Notes under the pieces: model-generated | Told to the model about the DNA's origin: nothing | Seen by the model: the letters and a program-made list of their open reading frames with translations, nothing else | Databases searched by the model: none | Source of the DNA: Scytolyngbya sp. HA4215-MV1 | GTDB taxonomy: Bacteria; Cyanobacteriota; Cyanobacteriia; Leptolyngbyales; Leptolyngbyaceae | DNA length: 64,000 nt | Assembly (NCBI GenBank): GCA_019359045.1 | Contig: JAHHIA010000005.1 | Span: forward strand, 424,276 to 488,275 | Direction: 5' to 3' | In this document: positions 1 through 8,686 of the stretch, piece after piece | Layout of the letters: the number at the start of each line of letters is the position of its first letter | Position numbering within the stretch: position 1 is the stretch's first letter | Position numbers and translations under genes: made by a program

Positions 1-2809
1 AAGCCATCCCCAGATCGCGAAAGACCTCATAGGTAACTTGCCATTCACCATCCCACTTGATTCCATAAGTTTCGGTGATGGGGGGTTGTTCAGTCAGGTA
101 GGTTTGGACTTTGCTTCCAGTCGCCGGAACCAATTGGTCAATTTTCGGTTGCAGGTTGAGCATGGCGTAGACGGCGCTCTCGACTCTGCCGGAAACATCT
201 CCCAAAACATAGACAACCGGTTGGAGATTTTTGTGGTAAATGCTGGTATCGGCGATCGTCGTTTCTGTGTTCACTAGCGTACTCAGGGGGACTCGGTTAC
301 CATTGCTTCCCTGGAGGTTGAGAGATTGTAGATCATCTAGACTGGTGCGATTTGCCTGACTTAAGCGCAAGTAAACTGCAACATCCTCGCGCGCATTGTC
401 ATCGTGGAGTAGTCCCACGGTTTGTCCCGTAAGTGCCATTTGCAAAACTTGAGAAATCTGGCTGGGGCTGATGCCATTCAGTGCGGCTTTTTCGCGATCG
501 ATGACGAATCGATAATTGGTTTGCGGCGTTTCCACATACCAATCCACATCCACGACGCCTGCACTGGATTGATATAACTGGCGAATTTGGGTGGCGAGGT
601 CAATCTGTCCCGGGTAATCGGGACCGTATACTTCGGTTACCAGCGTTTGCAGCACTGGGGGACCCGGGGGAATTTCGGCGACCTGAAGGCGGGCACGGTA
701 GCGATCGGCAATTTCCTTGAGCTGGGGGCGAATCGCTTTGGCAATGGTGTGACTTTGGCGGTGACGATCGCCTTTGGGCAAAAAGTTCACCTGAATATCG
801 GCAACATTGGCACCCGATCGTAAAAAATAATGCCGCACCAATCCATTGAAGTTGTAGGGAGAAGCGGTGCCCACATAGCTTTGATAGTTCAGCACTTCCG
901 GCACCGTAGCCAGATATTGCCCCATTTCTCGCGTCACTCTAGCGGTTTGCTCTAGCGTGGTGCCTTCTGGCAGATTCAACACTATCTGCAACTCACTTTT
1001 GTTGTCGAAAGGTAGCATTTTCAAAATCACCAACCGGAATCCTGCCAGTCCGCCCACAATGCAGACCAATGCCAACACGGTTGCGACTAAAAAAGTGGTG
1101 CCTCGTTGGGGGAAATGCACCAGTGGGTACATCCAGCGACGATACAGTTGACTCAGGGCATCCTCGCTATGATTCTGGACAGTGTGACTGGCACGGCTAA
1201 ACACTCGCAGGGTTGTCCAGGGCACTACGACAAACGCCACCAGAGCCGAGAAGATCATGGCTGCCGATGCCCCCAGCGGAATTGGGCGCATATAAGGTCC
1301 CATCAACCCACCGACAAATGCCATGGGTAAGATGGCAGCAATCACTGCCAGCGTCGCCAAAATTGTCGGATTGCCCACTTCATCCACTGCTTCCAAAACA
1401 ATCTGTTGCAGAGTGCGACGACGATTGGTAGCGTGTTGTAAACGAGTTTTGTTTTCTGGCAATTGCAGATGTCGCCCGACATTTTCTACCACCACGATCG
1501 CATCATCCACCAGAATCCCGATAGAAAAAATCAATGCAAAAAATGTGACCCGATTCAACGTGAAGCCATAAAAAACAAAACTGGCGAGGGTTAACGCCAA
1601 TGTGACAGGAATTGAGACTGCAACGACGATCGCCTCTTTTTTGCCCATCACCCATCCCATCAACAGCGTGACTGAACCCACTGCAATGAGCATATGAAAA
1701 AGCAATTCGTTAGAGCGCTCAGCTGCGGTCTCGCCATAGTCCCGTGTAACGGTGAGATAGACATTGTTGGGAAGATAGTTGCGCTGAATTTGCGCTAGTT
1801 TTTCTAAAACATGATGAGAGACTTGAATCGCATTGGCACCCGATCGTTTGGCAATCGCGATCGTGACCGCTTCAGTTTCTGCAATGGCTTTAGCTGGCTC
1901 CCGCGAGGCTTTTGGGGGTTGATTTCCCTGCCCGAAAAAAACGTAACTTGCGGGTTCTTCGGCACCATCCGTAATTGTCGCGACATCCCGCAAATAAACG
2001 GGCTGGTTGTTAGCAACCGCAATTACTAATCCTTGGGCATCTTCTGGCGATCGAATAAAACTCTGGGTTCTGACTAAAAAGGATTGATTATTTTGATTGA
2101 AATTGCCACTGGCAAGCTCAGCGTTTTGAGCCTGAAATGCCTGTGAAATTTCCAGCGGGGTTAACCCGAACGCATTCAGCCTTGCCGGATCAAGGTCTAC
2201 CCGAAGTTGGCGTTTTTGCCCACCAATGATCGTGGTTTCTGAAACATTGGGAACTTGTTTGATTTGTTCGTCTAATTGAGCCGCAATTTGGCGTAATTCT
2301 GCGCCCGTACTCTGCTCTCCCCAGAGTGTTAGCGCCAAAATGGGGACATCATCGATGGATCTCGATTTAATCAGGGGCTGCGACACCCCCGGAGGGATTT
2401 TGTCAAAGTTGGCATAGAGCTTGTTGTAAAGCTGAACGATCGCATTTTCCGGATTTTGACCGACCAAAAATCGCACGATGACCAGCGATGAACCGGGACG
2501 GGACGTAGAGTAAACATATTCCACACCGGGCAGCTCTTTAATTAACTTCTCCATCGGTGCAGTAACGCGCTGCTCAACATCTTTTGTCGATGCGCCTGGC
2601 ATCTGGACAAAGACATCCGCCATGGGCACCGTAATTTGGGGCTCTTCTTCCCGTGGCAAAATTAAGGTCGCACCAATCCCCAAGAGCAGTGCCACCAAAA
2701 TAATCAGTGGTGTGAGCTTAGAATCGATAAACTGTTTTGCTAACTGACCCACAAAACCCAATTTGTGGAGGGGAAGAGAATTTTGTTCAGCCTGTGGACG
2801 ATCGTTCAT
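1..2809 (-). CDS. RND efflux permease (AcrB/HAE1-like), 3' end outside window
   Basis: Inner-membrane RND permease, a proton-driven exporter expected to pair with the adaptor encoded two genes upstream. The first 936 residues are visible; relatives have about 1,030-1,070, so roughly the last 100 lie beyond base 1. Seen directly: a first membrane helix near residues 33-50, the porter-domain motif PGASTKDVE near 71, and the TM4 proton-relay motif GILVDDAIVVVEN with Asp435/Asp436. The ATG overlaps the previous stop (ATGA), so translation is probably coupled. No outer-membrane TolC-like gene is visible. The substrate is unknown; the sulfide-linked neighbours make a sulfur-related or electrophilic compound possible, which is inference. 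Confidence 0.93.
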   Translation of the reverse strand, partial: MNDRPQAEQNSLPLHKLGFVGQLAKQFIDSKLTPLIILVALLLGIGATLILPREEEPQITVPMADVFVQMPGASTKDVEQRVTAPMEKLIKELPGVEYVYSTSRPGSSLVIVRFLVGQNPENAIVQLYNKLYANFDKIPPGVSQPLIKSRSIDDVPILALTLWGEQSTGAELRQIAAQLDEQIKQVPNVSETTIIGGQKRQLRVDLDPARLNAFGLTPLEISQAFQAQNAELASGNFNQNNQSFLVRTQSFIRSPEDAQGLVIAVANNQPVYLRDVATITDGAEEPASYVFFGQGNQPPKASREPAKAIAETEAVTIAIAKRSGANAIQVSHHVLEKLAQIQRNYLPNNVYLTVTRDYGETAAERSNELLFHMLIAVGSVTLLMGWVMGKKEAIVVAVSIPVTLALTLASFVFYGFTLNRVTFFALIFSIGILVDDAIVVVENVGRHLQLPENKTRLQHATNRRRTLQQIVLEAVDEVGNPTILATLAVIAAILPMAFVGGLMGPYMRPIPLGASAAMIFSALVAFVVVPWTTLRVFSRASHTVQNHSEDALSQLYRRWMYPLVHFPQRGTTFLVATVLALVCIVGGLAGFRLVILKMLPFDNKSELQIVLNLPEGTTLEQTARVTREMGQYLATVPEVLNYQSYVGTASPYNFNGLVRHYFLRSGANVADIQVNFLPKGDRHRQSHTIAKAIRPQLKEIADRYRARLQVAEIPPGPPVLQTLVTEVYGPDYPGQIDLATQIRQLYQSSAGVVDVDWYVETPQTNYRFVIDREKAALNGISPSQISQVLQMALTGQTVGLLHDDNAREDVAVYLRLSQANRTSLDDLQSLNLQGSNGNRVPLSTLVNTETTIADTSIYHKNLQPVVYVLGDVSGRVESAVYAMLNLQPKIDQLVPATGSKVQTYLTEQPPITETYGIKWDGEWQVTYEVFRDLGMA

Positions 2810-3342
2810 GGCGCTCTCATTCCCCCTTTCATCATGGCAGGCATCCCCTGTTGGATAAATTGGGTCACCTCCTCGGCGTGTTCGCAAATCGCTGCAACCA
2901 GATCCGGATCGCTCGATGTTTCCGTGATTTCAATCCCTTGGGCAGTGAGGCGCAGTTGGCGTTGATATTGATTGGCTGATCGAATCAGGATCGGCAGGGT
3001 TGAACTCATGGCAATCATGGGGATGGGTTGCCCCCGGTTCACGCGATCGTACATCTCAGAAACATGGGCTTGAATCAGCGCTGCAACTTCAGGATGGTGG
3101 GATTCTGTGACTGTACGAATCCCCTTGGGAATAGCTGTGACTGTACGCTCAATCAAATTGTGATTGGCAAAAAGCTGATGAATGGTTTGCGTGTCGCCCG
3201 GGTATCCCATGCCTGGATTTACGATCGTCACCGCAGGTGATGCGACGGGATATCGACCCATGGGTGCATGGGCGACTCGGAAAAGGAGGAAAACTCCAAT
3301 CAGAATCAATGCAAAAACCCAGACTAGAGATTGACGCTGCAT
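2806..3342 (-). CDS. Uncharacterised membrane-anchored protein with internal duplication
   Basis: Not assigned to a named family. The 178-residue product has an N-terminal membrane anchor or uncleaved signal (about residues 6-22), then a soluble part. Two segments resemble each other: residues 75-97 and 136-159 share the pattern G-I-x3-TE(T)S-x2-P-x(2-3)-A-A-x3-H, with His93 and His155 at matching places, so the domain looks like a tandem duplication about 61 residues apart. The start is chosen because AGGAGG lies 5 nt upstream (3348-3353); a longer frame would run into the adaptor gene. It sits between adaptor and permease, 19 nt after the first and overlapping the second, so a role in the pump or in handling its substrate or a metal is an inference. 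Confidence 0.8.
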   Translation of the reverse strand: MQRQSLVWVFALILIGVFLLFRVAHAPMGRYPVASPAVTIVNPGMGYPGDTQTIHQLFANHNLIERTVTAIPKGIRTVTESHHPEVAALIQAHVSEMYDRVNRGQPIPMIAMSSTLPILIRSANQYQRQLRLTAQGIEITETSSDPDLVAAICEHAEEVTQFIQQGMPAMMKGGMRAP

Positions 3343-3361
3343 GGAAACCTCCTGCGAAAAG

Positions 3362-4651
3362 TTAGGGTTGTGTAATGACAGGTTGTCCTTCACTGAGCTG
3401 AGGAATGTGATTGGTAATCAGCCGATCTCCTGTCGTGAGTCCCGACACAATTTCTATCTGCCCACTTTGCACTTTGCCTGTTTTTACCCAACGCAATACA
3501 GCCCTGGGTTGAGCGGCGGTTGCTTCTACCACGTAAACCCCTTGCAACTGCCCACGTTGAATGAAGGCATCCCTGGGAATCAGAATTGTTTCTTGGGGTT
3601 CACCGAAGGGTAAGGTAACCCGTCCAAACATCCCAGAAATTAAACGACCAGAATTATGGAGTGGAATTTTGACCAGGAAACTGCGGGAGGTTGTGTCAGC
3701 CGATGGCACGATTTGCCGAATTGTGGAGCGATCGGTTTGATTAGCAGCATCCACCCTCACCTGTACAGACTGTCCTACTCGAACCCAGCGCAGTTTCTCT
3801 TCGGGAACAGAGAGTTCTAGTTGGAGGCGATGGGGGTTTTCTACCTTCAATAAAGCGGTGCCGGGGGCTGTCATCTCGCCTTCATAGGCAAGTTTTTGGA
3901 CAACTACTCCGTCAAAAGGAGCCACGATCGTACCGTAGCGCTCGCTGGCGCTGGCTGAGTCAACCCCCGATTTTGCCTGGTTAACTGCTGCACGGGATTG
4001 GGCGATCGCGGCTTGGGATTGTTGCACTCCGGCTACAACCTGTGCCAATCGGGCTTTTGCTTCCTCAAAGCGGGTATTTGCCTCATCCAACTGTGATTGA
4101 GAAACGGCTCCTTCGGCTTGCAATTGTGCCATGCGACGCTGATTGATCTGGGCTAATCGGAGCGATGCTTGGGCTTCTACCTGTTGAGCTTGCAACTGGT
4201 GGAAGGTTGCCTGAGACCGCACAACTTCTGCTTGCGCTTGTGCCACGCCCGATTGTGCCTGATTGGTTTGAGCAACCATGTCCATCACATCGATTTGGGC
4301 AAGAATCTCGCCTTTTTGGAAGCGATCGCCGGACTCTAGCGATAGCTGAGTAATCCGTCCCATGACACGGGTCGAAAGGGTTGCCTGCTCTAACGGTCGG
4401 ATCGTTCCCGATAGATCTAACGTGGCAGGTCGGGACTGGGGACGAATGGTGAGAGTGGTGACTGCGATCGCGGGCACAGATACCACTTGTTCAGAATGCG
4501 GCGATCGAGTCCATTGCACAATGCTCCAGATCCCTCCTGCCAAAATTAGTGCACCCCCTAACAACCATCCCCATTTTTGAACCGATAAAGTTGGGAAGTG
4601 GGAATGCTTTGGCTTCAGGGGTTCATCAAACGATTGCTTGGAAGTGGTCAT
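3362..4651 (-). CDS. RND efflux periplasmic adaptor (membrane fusion protein)
   Basis: Periplasmic adaptor of an RND pump, 429 residues, the family's normal length. An N-terminal membrane anchor (about 27-47) is followed by the first half of the barrel-sandwich/lipoyl domain (VSLESGDRFQKGE), a long Gln/Ala-rich coiled-coil hairpin (about 125-215), the second lipoyl half (APFDGVVVQKLAYEGE) and the beta-barrel region. It follows the rhodanese gene by 14 nt and precedes the uncharacterised gene by 19 nt, so the three appear co-transcribed. It would link the permease to an outer-membrane channel encoded elsewhere. Confidence 0.93.
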   Translation of the reverse strand: MTTSKQSFDEPLKPKHSHFPTLSVQKWGWLLGGALILAGGIWSIVQWTRSPHSEQVVSVPAIAVTTLTIRPQSRPATLDLSGTIRPLEQATLSTRVMGRITQLSLESGDRFQKGEILAQIDVMDMVAQTNQAQSGVAQAQAEVVRSQATFHQLQAQQVEAQASLRLAQINQRRMAQLQAEGAVSQSQLDEANTRFEEAKARLAQVVAGVQQSQAAIAQSRAAVNQAKSGVDSASASERYGTIVAPFDGVVVQKLAYEGEMTAPGTALLKVENPHRLQLELSVPEEKLRWVRVGQSVQVRVDAANQTDRSTIRQIVPSADTTSRSFLVKIPLHNSGRLISGMFGRVTLPFGEPQETILIPRDAFIQRGQLQGVYVVEATAAQPRAVLRWVKTGKVQSGQIEIVSGLTTGDRLITNHIPQLSEGQPVITQP

Positions 4652-4665
4652 GGTCTACTTCTCCG

Positions 4666-5022
4666 CTATCCCCCGATTGCTCCTGGACGATATCCCCGTT
4701 GCACAGGGTAACCGCAACCTTGCCATGCTAAAACGCCCCCTTGCAGGTTGTAGACCTGTCGGTATCCCTGAGTGACTAGCCACTGAGCCATCAGCGCACT
4801 CCGATATCCTGACAGGCAGGTGAGGGCGATCGGCTGATCTTTGGGAATGCTTTTTAGAATCTGGCTTCTACTGAGTCTTCGTGCTCCTGGAACATGTCCC
4901 AGCCAATATTCCAACCAGCCTCGTACATCAATGATCAACAACTGATTTTTTTGTGATTTGAGTTGAGTAGAAGTAAGTAGAATTGGATTGGTCAATCCTT
5001 TATTTTTTGATTTCAATTTCAT
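4666..5022 (-). CDS. Rhodanese-like sulfurtransferase
   Basis: Single-domain rhodanese of 118 residues. The active-site loop CLSGYRS starts at Cys69, the residue that carries persulfide in the family; other signatures are the IIDVRGWLEYWLGHVPGA segment near 30-47 and the closing VYNLQGGVLAWQGCGYPV segment. The loop fits the CxxGxR pattern of single-domain rhodaneses. It probably moves sulfane sulfur made by the sulfide:quinone oxidoreductase at the head of the same operon, an inference from context. No signal peptide is visible, so it is probably cytoplasmic. Confidence 0.92.
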   Translation of the reverse strand: MKLKSKNKGLTNPILLTSTQLKSQKNQLLIIDVRGWLEYWLGHVPGARRLSRSQILKSIPKDQPIALTCLSGYRSALMAQWLVTQGYRQVYNLQGGVLAWQGCGYPVQRGYRPGAIGG

Positions 5023-5071
5023 TTTCTATTCCTTTGCTAATCTTGATAATCTACGTAATTTTAATAGCCCC

Positions 5072-5467
5072 TCAAACTCGACTCATCACTGCAAATGATT
5101 TGATAAAAGGACCAGCCATGCGAGGATCTTTGATCATGGCAGTATAGTCTCCTACCCGAAATTGCAACTTCCGACTCATATACGCCATACTCAATCCCAT
5201 CATGTTTAAACCCTTGGTTTGCCATTGCTGCCAATGTTCACGATCGGCACGCAAATCCCAATTCAACTTTTGCCCTGTGTAGGGTTCCGCAGCCACCACC
5301 CAACCTTCTTCAACAGTCAGCACACCCGTAGGATTATTGCGATCGGCAAAACCATACCCAATTACGGAATTGAAATGAATTTTGGCAAGGGCGTCCGCTA
5401 ATTCGGGTTCTGCGTTCCATTGCGTACCAAACGCTTGCATCCATTCCAGTGAAAACAACTCTGCCAT
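5072..5467 (-). CDS. SCP2-like small protein
   Basis: A 131-residue soluble protein. Its fold cannot be proved from sequence alone, but the pattern of an N-terminal helix (FSLEWMQAFGTQWN), a beta-rich centre (VLTVEEGWVVAAEP) and a C-terminal helix after KLQFRVGDYTAMIKDPRMAGPF resembles SCP2 sterol-transfer-like proteins, in which a hydrophobic pocket binds a lipid or other apolar ligand. The ATG at 5467 is chosen because GGAG lies about 7 nt upstream; a longer frame would overlap the arsR-like gene. It lies 22 nt after that gene and 49 nt before the rhodanese. Its role in the operon is unknown. Confidence 0.72.
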   Translation of the reverse strand: MAELFSLEWMQAFGTQWNAEPELADALAKIHFNSVIGYGFADRNNPTGVLTVEEGWVVAAEPYTGQKLNWDLRADREHWQQWQTKGLNMMGLSMAYMSRKLQFRVGDYTAMIKDPRMAGPFIKSFAVMSRV

Positions 5468-5489
5468 TGAAATGCTCCAAATTGATTCT

Positions 5490-5792
5490 TTATCGAACAT
5501 ACTTGATTGAAGATTGATGAACATGAGCACATAAAGCGAGTAACTCGATATCAATCACTCGGTAATATCGCCAAACACCTTCACGACGACACGTGACTGC
5601 ACCTGCATCTTTCATCAATCGCAAATGTTTAGATACATTGCCCTGCTGGAGTCCGGTGCAATCGCAAATTTCTTGTACGCTTCGTTCTTGATTACAGAGC
5701 GCCGCCAGAATTTGTAGTCTGGCGGGTTCAGCTAAAAGCTTGAAGCGGTTGGCGAGTGCCTCGAGTTCATTGGGAGTTAACACCATCTCCAT
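5490..5792 (-). CDS. ArsR-family transcriptional regulator
   Basis: Small winged-helix repressor of 100 residues. The family core is clear: FKLLAEPARLQILAAL, then the recognition helix region GLQQGNVSKHLRLMKDAGAV and the wing RREGVWRYYRV. Cysteines are at 33, 43, 45, 68 and 88; Cys43-x-Cys45 is placed like the CxC metal/thiol site of ArsR, so a thiol or metal sensor is plausible. The spacing does not match the BigR/SqrR Cys pair exactly, so a persulfide sensor is not proven. The ATG at 5792 has AGGAGG 9 nt upstream. It probably regulates its own operon, whose promoter carries an inverted repeat. Confidence 0.92.
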   Translation of the reverse strand: MEMVLTPNELEALANRFKLLAEPARLQILAALCNQERSVQEICDCTGLQQGNVSKHLRLMKDAGAVTCRREGVWRYYRVIDIELLALCAHVHQSSIKYVR

Positions 5793-5951
5793 CAGCTTTC
5801 TCCTCCTCCAAATGCGCCACAGCGAACAGATGACAATGCTCAATTACGATGGCGATGGCGATCTCCTGGGCAAAATTGGTTTTGTCACGTGATCTGCGCT
5901 CCAACCCGATATTGGCTAAACCCACCCTGGCAAAAAGAACAGTCTGGCTGT

Positions 5952-7253
5952 TCAAAGAATCGGATGGCTTATGTGAAGGCTGGAGTCAGCCGATAAAGGT
6001 TCCACCAATGGCAATCCGATCGCGCGCAAGCCAGCCCGTTCAAACCAAGGCATCGTCCAACCCACTCGCATTTTGTCCATAAAGTATTTTTCAAATGCAG
6101 TTTTGGCCCACGATACCCAAATCCCCTTTGTGGTAAAGGCTCGGTGTCGATGTCCTTGCTGATCTGGCAACAACGGATCTGCTAGAAATAGCGCTCCCGT
6201 ATCGCCAAAGTCGGCAAAGCAAATTGCCTGCAAGGTTGGTTTGATCGGCTGCCCAGAAATGACACCCAAGTCAAGAGCAATATTGTGGGCAACGGTCATT
6301 ACCATTTCTTCGGTCATTTGTCCCACTTTCGGAACACCAATAGGGATAGGAGTTGGCTCCACGGGTCGAAGTTGGGTGACAACTCCGACGGAGTAAACAG
6401 AGTCAAAGTTAGGATGACGATAGGTGGGAAGTACCGGAATAAACCCTTTGGCATCGGTTAATCCAGGGGCTTCACGCAGAAATCGCGGACCTCGGAAAGG
6501 TGGCAAAATCATGGCATATTGAAAGGGCAAACTGCGTCCGTCTGCCAGATACATTGTGTTTGGTTCAATGTGAGAAATTGCCGTGTTGTCCATTACATCA
6601 ATCTGGCGATCGGCTAGCATTGCCCGAATTAACCAGCGCGAGTTCGCCATGCCACCAATGCCCAAATGTCCGGCATAGGGTTCGGCAGTCACAAAGGTGA
6701 TAGGGATGTCTTGGCGCTGTCCTTTTTGGCGCAGCGTATGGTGAGCCAGTAGCGCAAATTCATAGGCAGGTCCAAAACAGCTGGCTCCTGGTGCCGCCCC
6801 CACCACGATCGGTCCAGGGTTTTGCAAGAATTTTGTCCATGCTTCGCGTGCCAATAAAGCATGGTGAGGATTACACACCGATTGAGTATAGCCGCCCTCT
6901 GGACCCAAGCCTGGTAAGGCATCTAGTGCCAACTCAGGTCCAGTTGCAATCACCACGTAATCGTAATCCAGTGTTTGATCTTTTAATGTAATTTGTTTTA
7001 ATTTGGGGTCGATCGCAGTCACTGCATCATAAATCAACTCAATACCGTGCTGCGGAACGATTTTGGCGAGTTCTAGTTGGATGCGATCGAGGGATTTCAA
7101 TCCCAACCCAATCCAGGGAAGCGAGGGAACAAAGGTAAATTTGGGTTGATTGGAAATCAGCGTTACTTGATGGGAATGAGGTAATCTGTGTCTCAGTTCG
7201 TAAGCAGCAGGAAGCCCTCCTAATCCTGCTCCAATCACCACAACACGAGCCAT
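5952..7253 (-). CDS. sqr: Sulfide:quinone oxidoreductase
   Basis: Flavoprotein of 433 residues that would oxidise sulfide and pass electrons to membrane quinones. It begins with the FAD-binding motif VVIGAGLGGLPAAYEL. Cysteines at 127, 159 and 345 sit in the segments SVCNPHHAL, GASCFGPAYEF and AICFADFGDTG, the three places where SQR enzymes carry their essential cysteines, which separates it from NADH dehydrogenases of the same superfamily. AGGAGT lies 7 nt before the ATG. It is the first gene of the apparent operon; 159 nt separate it from the arsR-like gene. The C-terminal region could form the membrane-attaching helices. The specific SQR subtype cannot be given. Confidence 0.9.
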   Translation of the reverse strand: MARVVVIGAGLGGLPAAYELRHRLPHSHQVTLISNQPKFTFVPSLPWIGLGLKSLDRIQLELAKIVPQHGIELIYDAVTAIDPKLKQITLKDQTLDYDYVVIATGPELALDALPGLGPEGGYTQSVCNPHHALLAREAWTKFLQNPGPIVVGAAPGASCFGPAYEFALLAHHTLRQKGQRQDIPITFVTAEPYAGHLGIGGMANSRWLIRAMLADRQIDVMDNTAISHIEPNTMYLADGRSLPFQYAMILPPFRGPRFLREAPGLTDAKGFIPVLPTYRHPNFDSVYSVGVVTQLRPVEPTPIPIGVPKVGQMTEEMVMTVAHNIALDLGVISGQPIKPTLQAICFADFGDTGALFLADPLLPDQQGHRHRAFTTKGIWVSWAKTAFEKYFMDKMRVGWTMPWFERAGLRAIGLPLVEPLSADSSLHISHPIL

Positions 7254-7430
7254 AAGCGTGACTCCTAAATGTCAGTTTTAATACTTTGAATCATCAAAAT
7301 GAGAGGGATTGGGACAAAAGAGTGAGTCATTGTATCTACCCGATTGCCTGGTTATCCTTCCCCAACCCTGACTTTTGCCGTAAATCTGTTAGCGGGAAAC
7401 AGAAAACAACTAGCAAGGATTGATAAGGCT

Positions 7431-7459
7431 ACTGTACTACTATACAGTTATATAGTCAA
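7431..7459 (-). promoter_or_regulatory. sqr operon promoter with inverted-repeat operator
   Basis: On the minus strand a -35 box TTGACT (7459-7454) is followed after exactly 17 nt by a -10 box TACAGT (7436-7431). The -10 box is one arm of a perfect inverted repeat ACTGTA-N6-TACAGT (7431-7448), so a dimeric repressor bound there would cover the -10 box and spacer. The ArsR-like protein encoded downstream is the obvious candidate. Transcription would start near 7424, leaving a leader of about 170 nt. Confidence 0.62.
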
Positions 7460-7540
7460 TAATTTTATACTTTAAACTTCTATAAGCGATCGGGTCGGGT
7501 TCTTTACCAGGACAGTCCACCCGATTCACATCCAAAGCAC

Positions 7541-7584
7541 ACCCACGTTCAACCAGCGCATGATGCTGATGGTTGAACGTGGGT
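7541..7584 (-). terminator. Strong stem-loop after the PsiE-like gene
   Basis: A perfect 15-bp stem (7541-7555 pairing with 7570-7584, arm ACCCACGTTCAACCA) with a 14-nt loop, 37 nt beyond the stop of the PsiE-like gene. It lacks a clear U run on the minus strand, so it may act as a 3'-end stabiliser or as a factor-dependent terminator. The rest of 7254-7620 holds the sqr promoter and nothing else recognisable. Confidence 0.5.
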
Positions 7585-7620
7585 AACCCCGTTTTTGGTA
7601 GACGACTCGTCTAGGCTTGG

Positions 7621-8217
7621 CTAATGATTCAACGAGACAGATGCTTCCACTGGCAACTTGTCTTTTGGGTTGTCTCTGGAATGGATGTCTTGTGGATGAG
7701 TCTCTTGGAAACTGTTCATTTCTAATTCGGTAGCCAGTTCCCGAATGCGTTTTGCAGAGAGGCGTTGTTCCGGGTCAATCCCCTCAAATGTGGGCGGTAG
7801 CCAAACGCGAACCACTAGAAGAACGGACAAAATGAACAAAAACGCACAAGCTGAAAGCACCTGACTCCAGGGGGTTTCCAAAACGCCCCGGACGATCACT
7901 TCTCGCAAAATTGATACGATCGAGACCTCAACTGCAACCCCAATTGAAACCCGTTGTTCTTGTAGATAAATAATTAGCAGCCGAAACAACTCGACCAAAA
8001 TGAGCAGAAACAAGATATCGGCAGTGACAGCAGAAAAATCGAGTGGGGGCCAGAGTGCTAAAAACATCTCTCGCAGTTGCATCACCATAAAGCTAAATAG
8101 CCCAATGCAGAGTGAAATGACAATTAAATCTTGAATGATTTCCAAAATGCGAACAATTCGATACCGCTTGATTCGTTCATAACGATTGATAGGGGGGGAA
8201 ATCACAGAGTTCTGCAT
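7621..8217 (-). CDS. PsiE-like phosphate-starvation-inducible family membrane protein
   Basis: Integral membrane protein of 198 residues with four predicted hydrophobic helices (about 30-50, 66-86, 95-112 and 120-140) and a hydrophilic C-terminal tail. The layout, with a short basic N-terminus, the IIQDLIVISL helix and the VRVWLPP segment after helix four, matches the PsiE family. Biochemical function is not established for the family. AGGAGC lies just upstream of the ATG. It appears to be a single-gene unit bounded by the stem-loop downstream and a MITE-containing gap upstream. Confidence 0.75.
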   Translation of the reverse strand: MQNSVISPPINRYERIKRYRIVRILEIIQDLIVISLCIGLFSFMVMQLREMFLALWPPLDFSAVTADILFLLILVELFRLLIIYLQEQRVSIGVAVEVSIVSILREVIVRGVLETPWSQVLSACAFLFILSVLLVVRVWLPPTFEGIDPEQRLSAKRIRELATELEMNSFQETHPQDIHSRDNPKDKLPVEASVSLNH

Positions 8218-8489
8218 CCGATGCTCCTTGAAACTGCGGGGTCATTTTCACCTTTCTCTCAGTTGACGAAACTAGCAAGGAGCGATCGCTCCTGCCAAAG
8301 AACGCCGTGAGCGAAGAAGTGCTCAGATGGGTTTAGCTTAGCTTCAATTGAGCTTATATTTGAAGTGGCTTTATATCAGAATAAATAATGATTTCTATTA
8401 CACCGATTCCCCTCATTGCATACTTTCTTGCACCTTTGGCAGGAATAATGAATTCAAACGTATGAGTTCCTGTGAGTTCCTGGTCACAA

Positions 8490-8649
8490 GTATCTAATGC
8501 TGATTGACTGACAAAACTCCTCAAATCCTGATTCTTGCGTAGGTTGGGTTAGCATGAGCGTAACCCAACGCAACCGCTGTTGGTGTTGGGTTTCACGTTG
8601 TTCAACCCAACCTACAAAAAAGATTTGTCAGTCAATCAGGTATCTAATG
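8490..8649. mobile_element. 140-bp MITE with 16-bp TIRs and 10-bp target duplication
   Basis: The element spans 8500-8639. Its ends are a perfect 16-bp inverted repeat (CTGATTGACTGACAAA at 8500-8515, its complement at 8624-8639). It is flanked by the direct repeat GTATCTAATG at 8490-8499 and 8640-8649, a clear target-site duplication. Inside is a second inverted repeat, GTAGGTTGGGTT at 8539-8550 and its complement at 8604-8615. It contains no open frame of note. It lies in the gap between the PsiE-like gene and the Rcp-type regulator; nothing else is recognised in 8218-8686. Confidence 0.88.
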
Positions 8650-8686
8650 TCTGATACACGGATGATTAATTTAGGTTGGGATCGAG

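Noticed and set aside
5767..5955. 62-codon minus-strand frame between sqr and the arsR-like gene, starting with TTG at the sqr stop
   Set aside because: No ribosome-binding site, overlaps the arsR-like gene in another frame, and composition is not protein-like.
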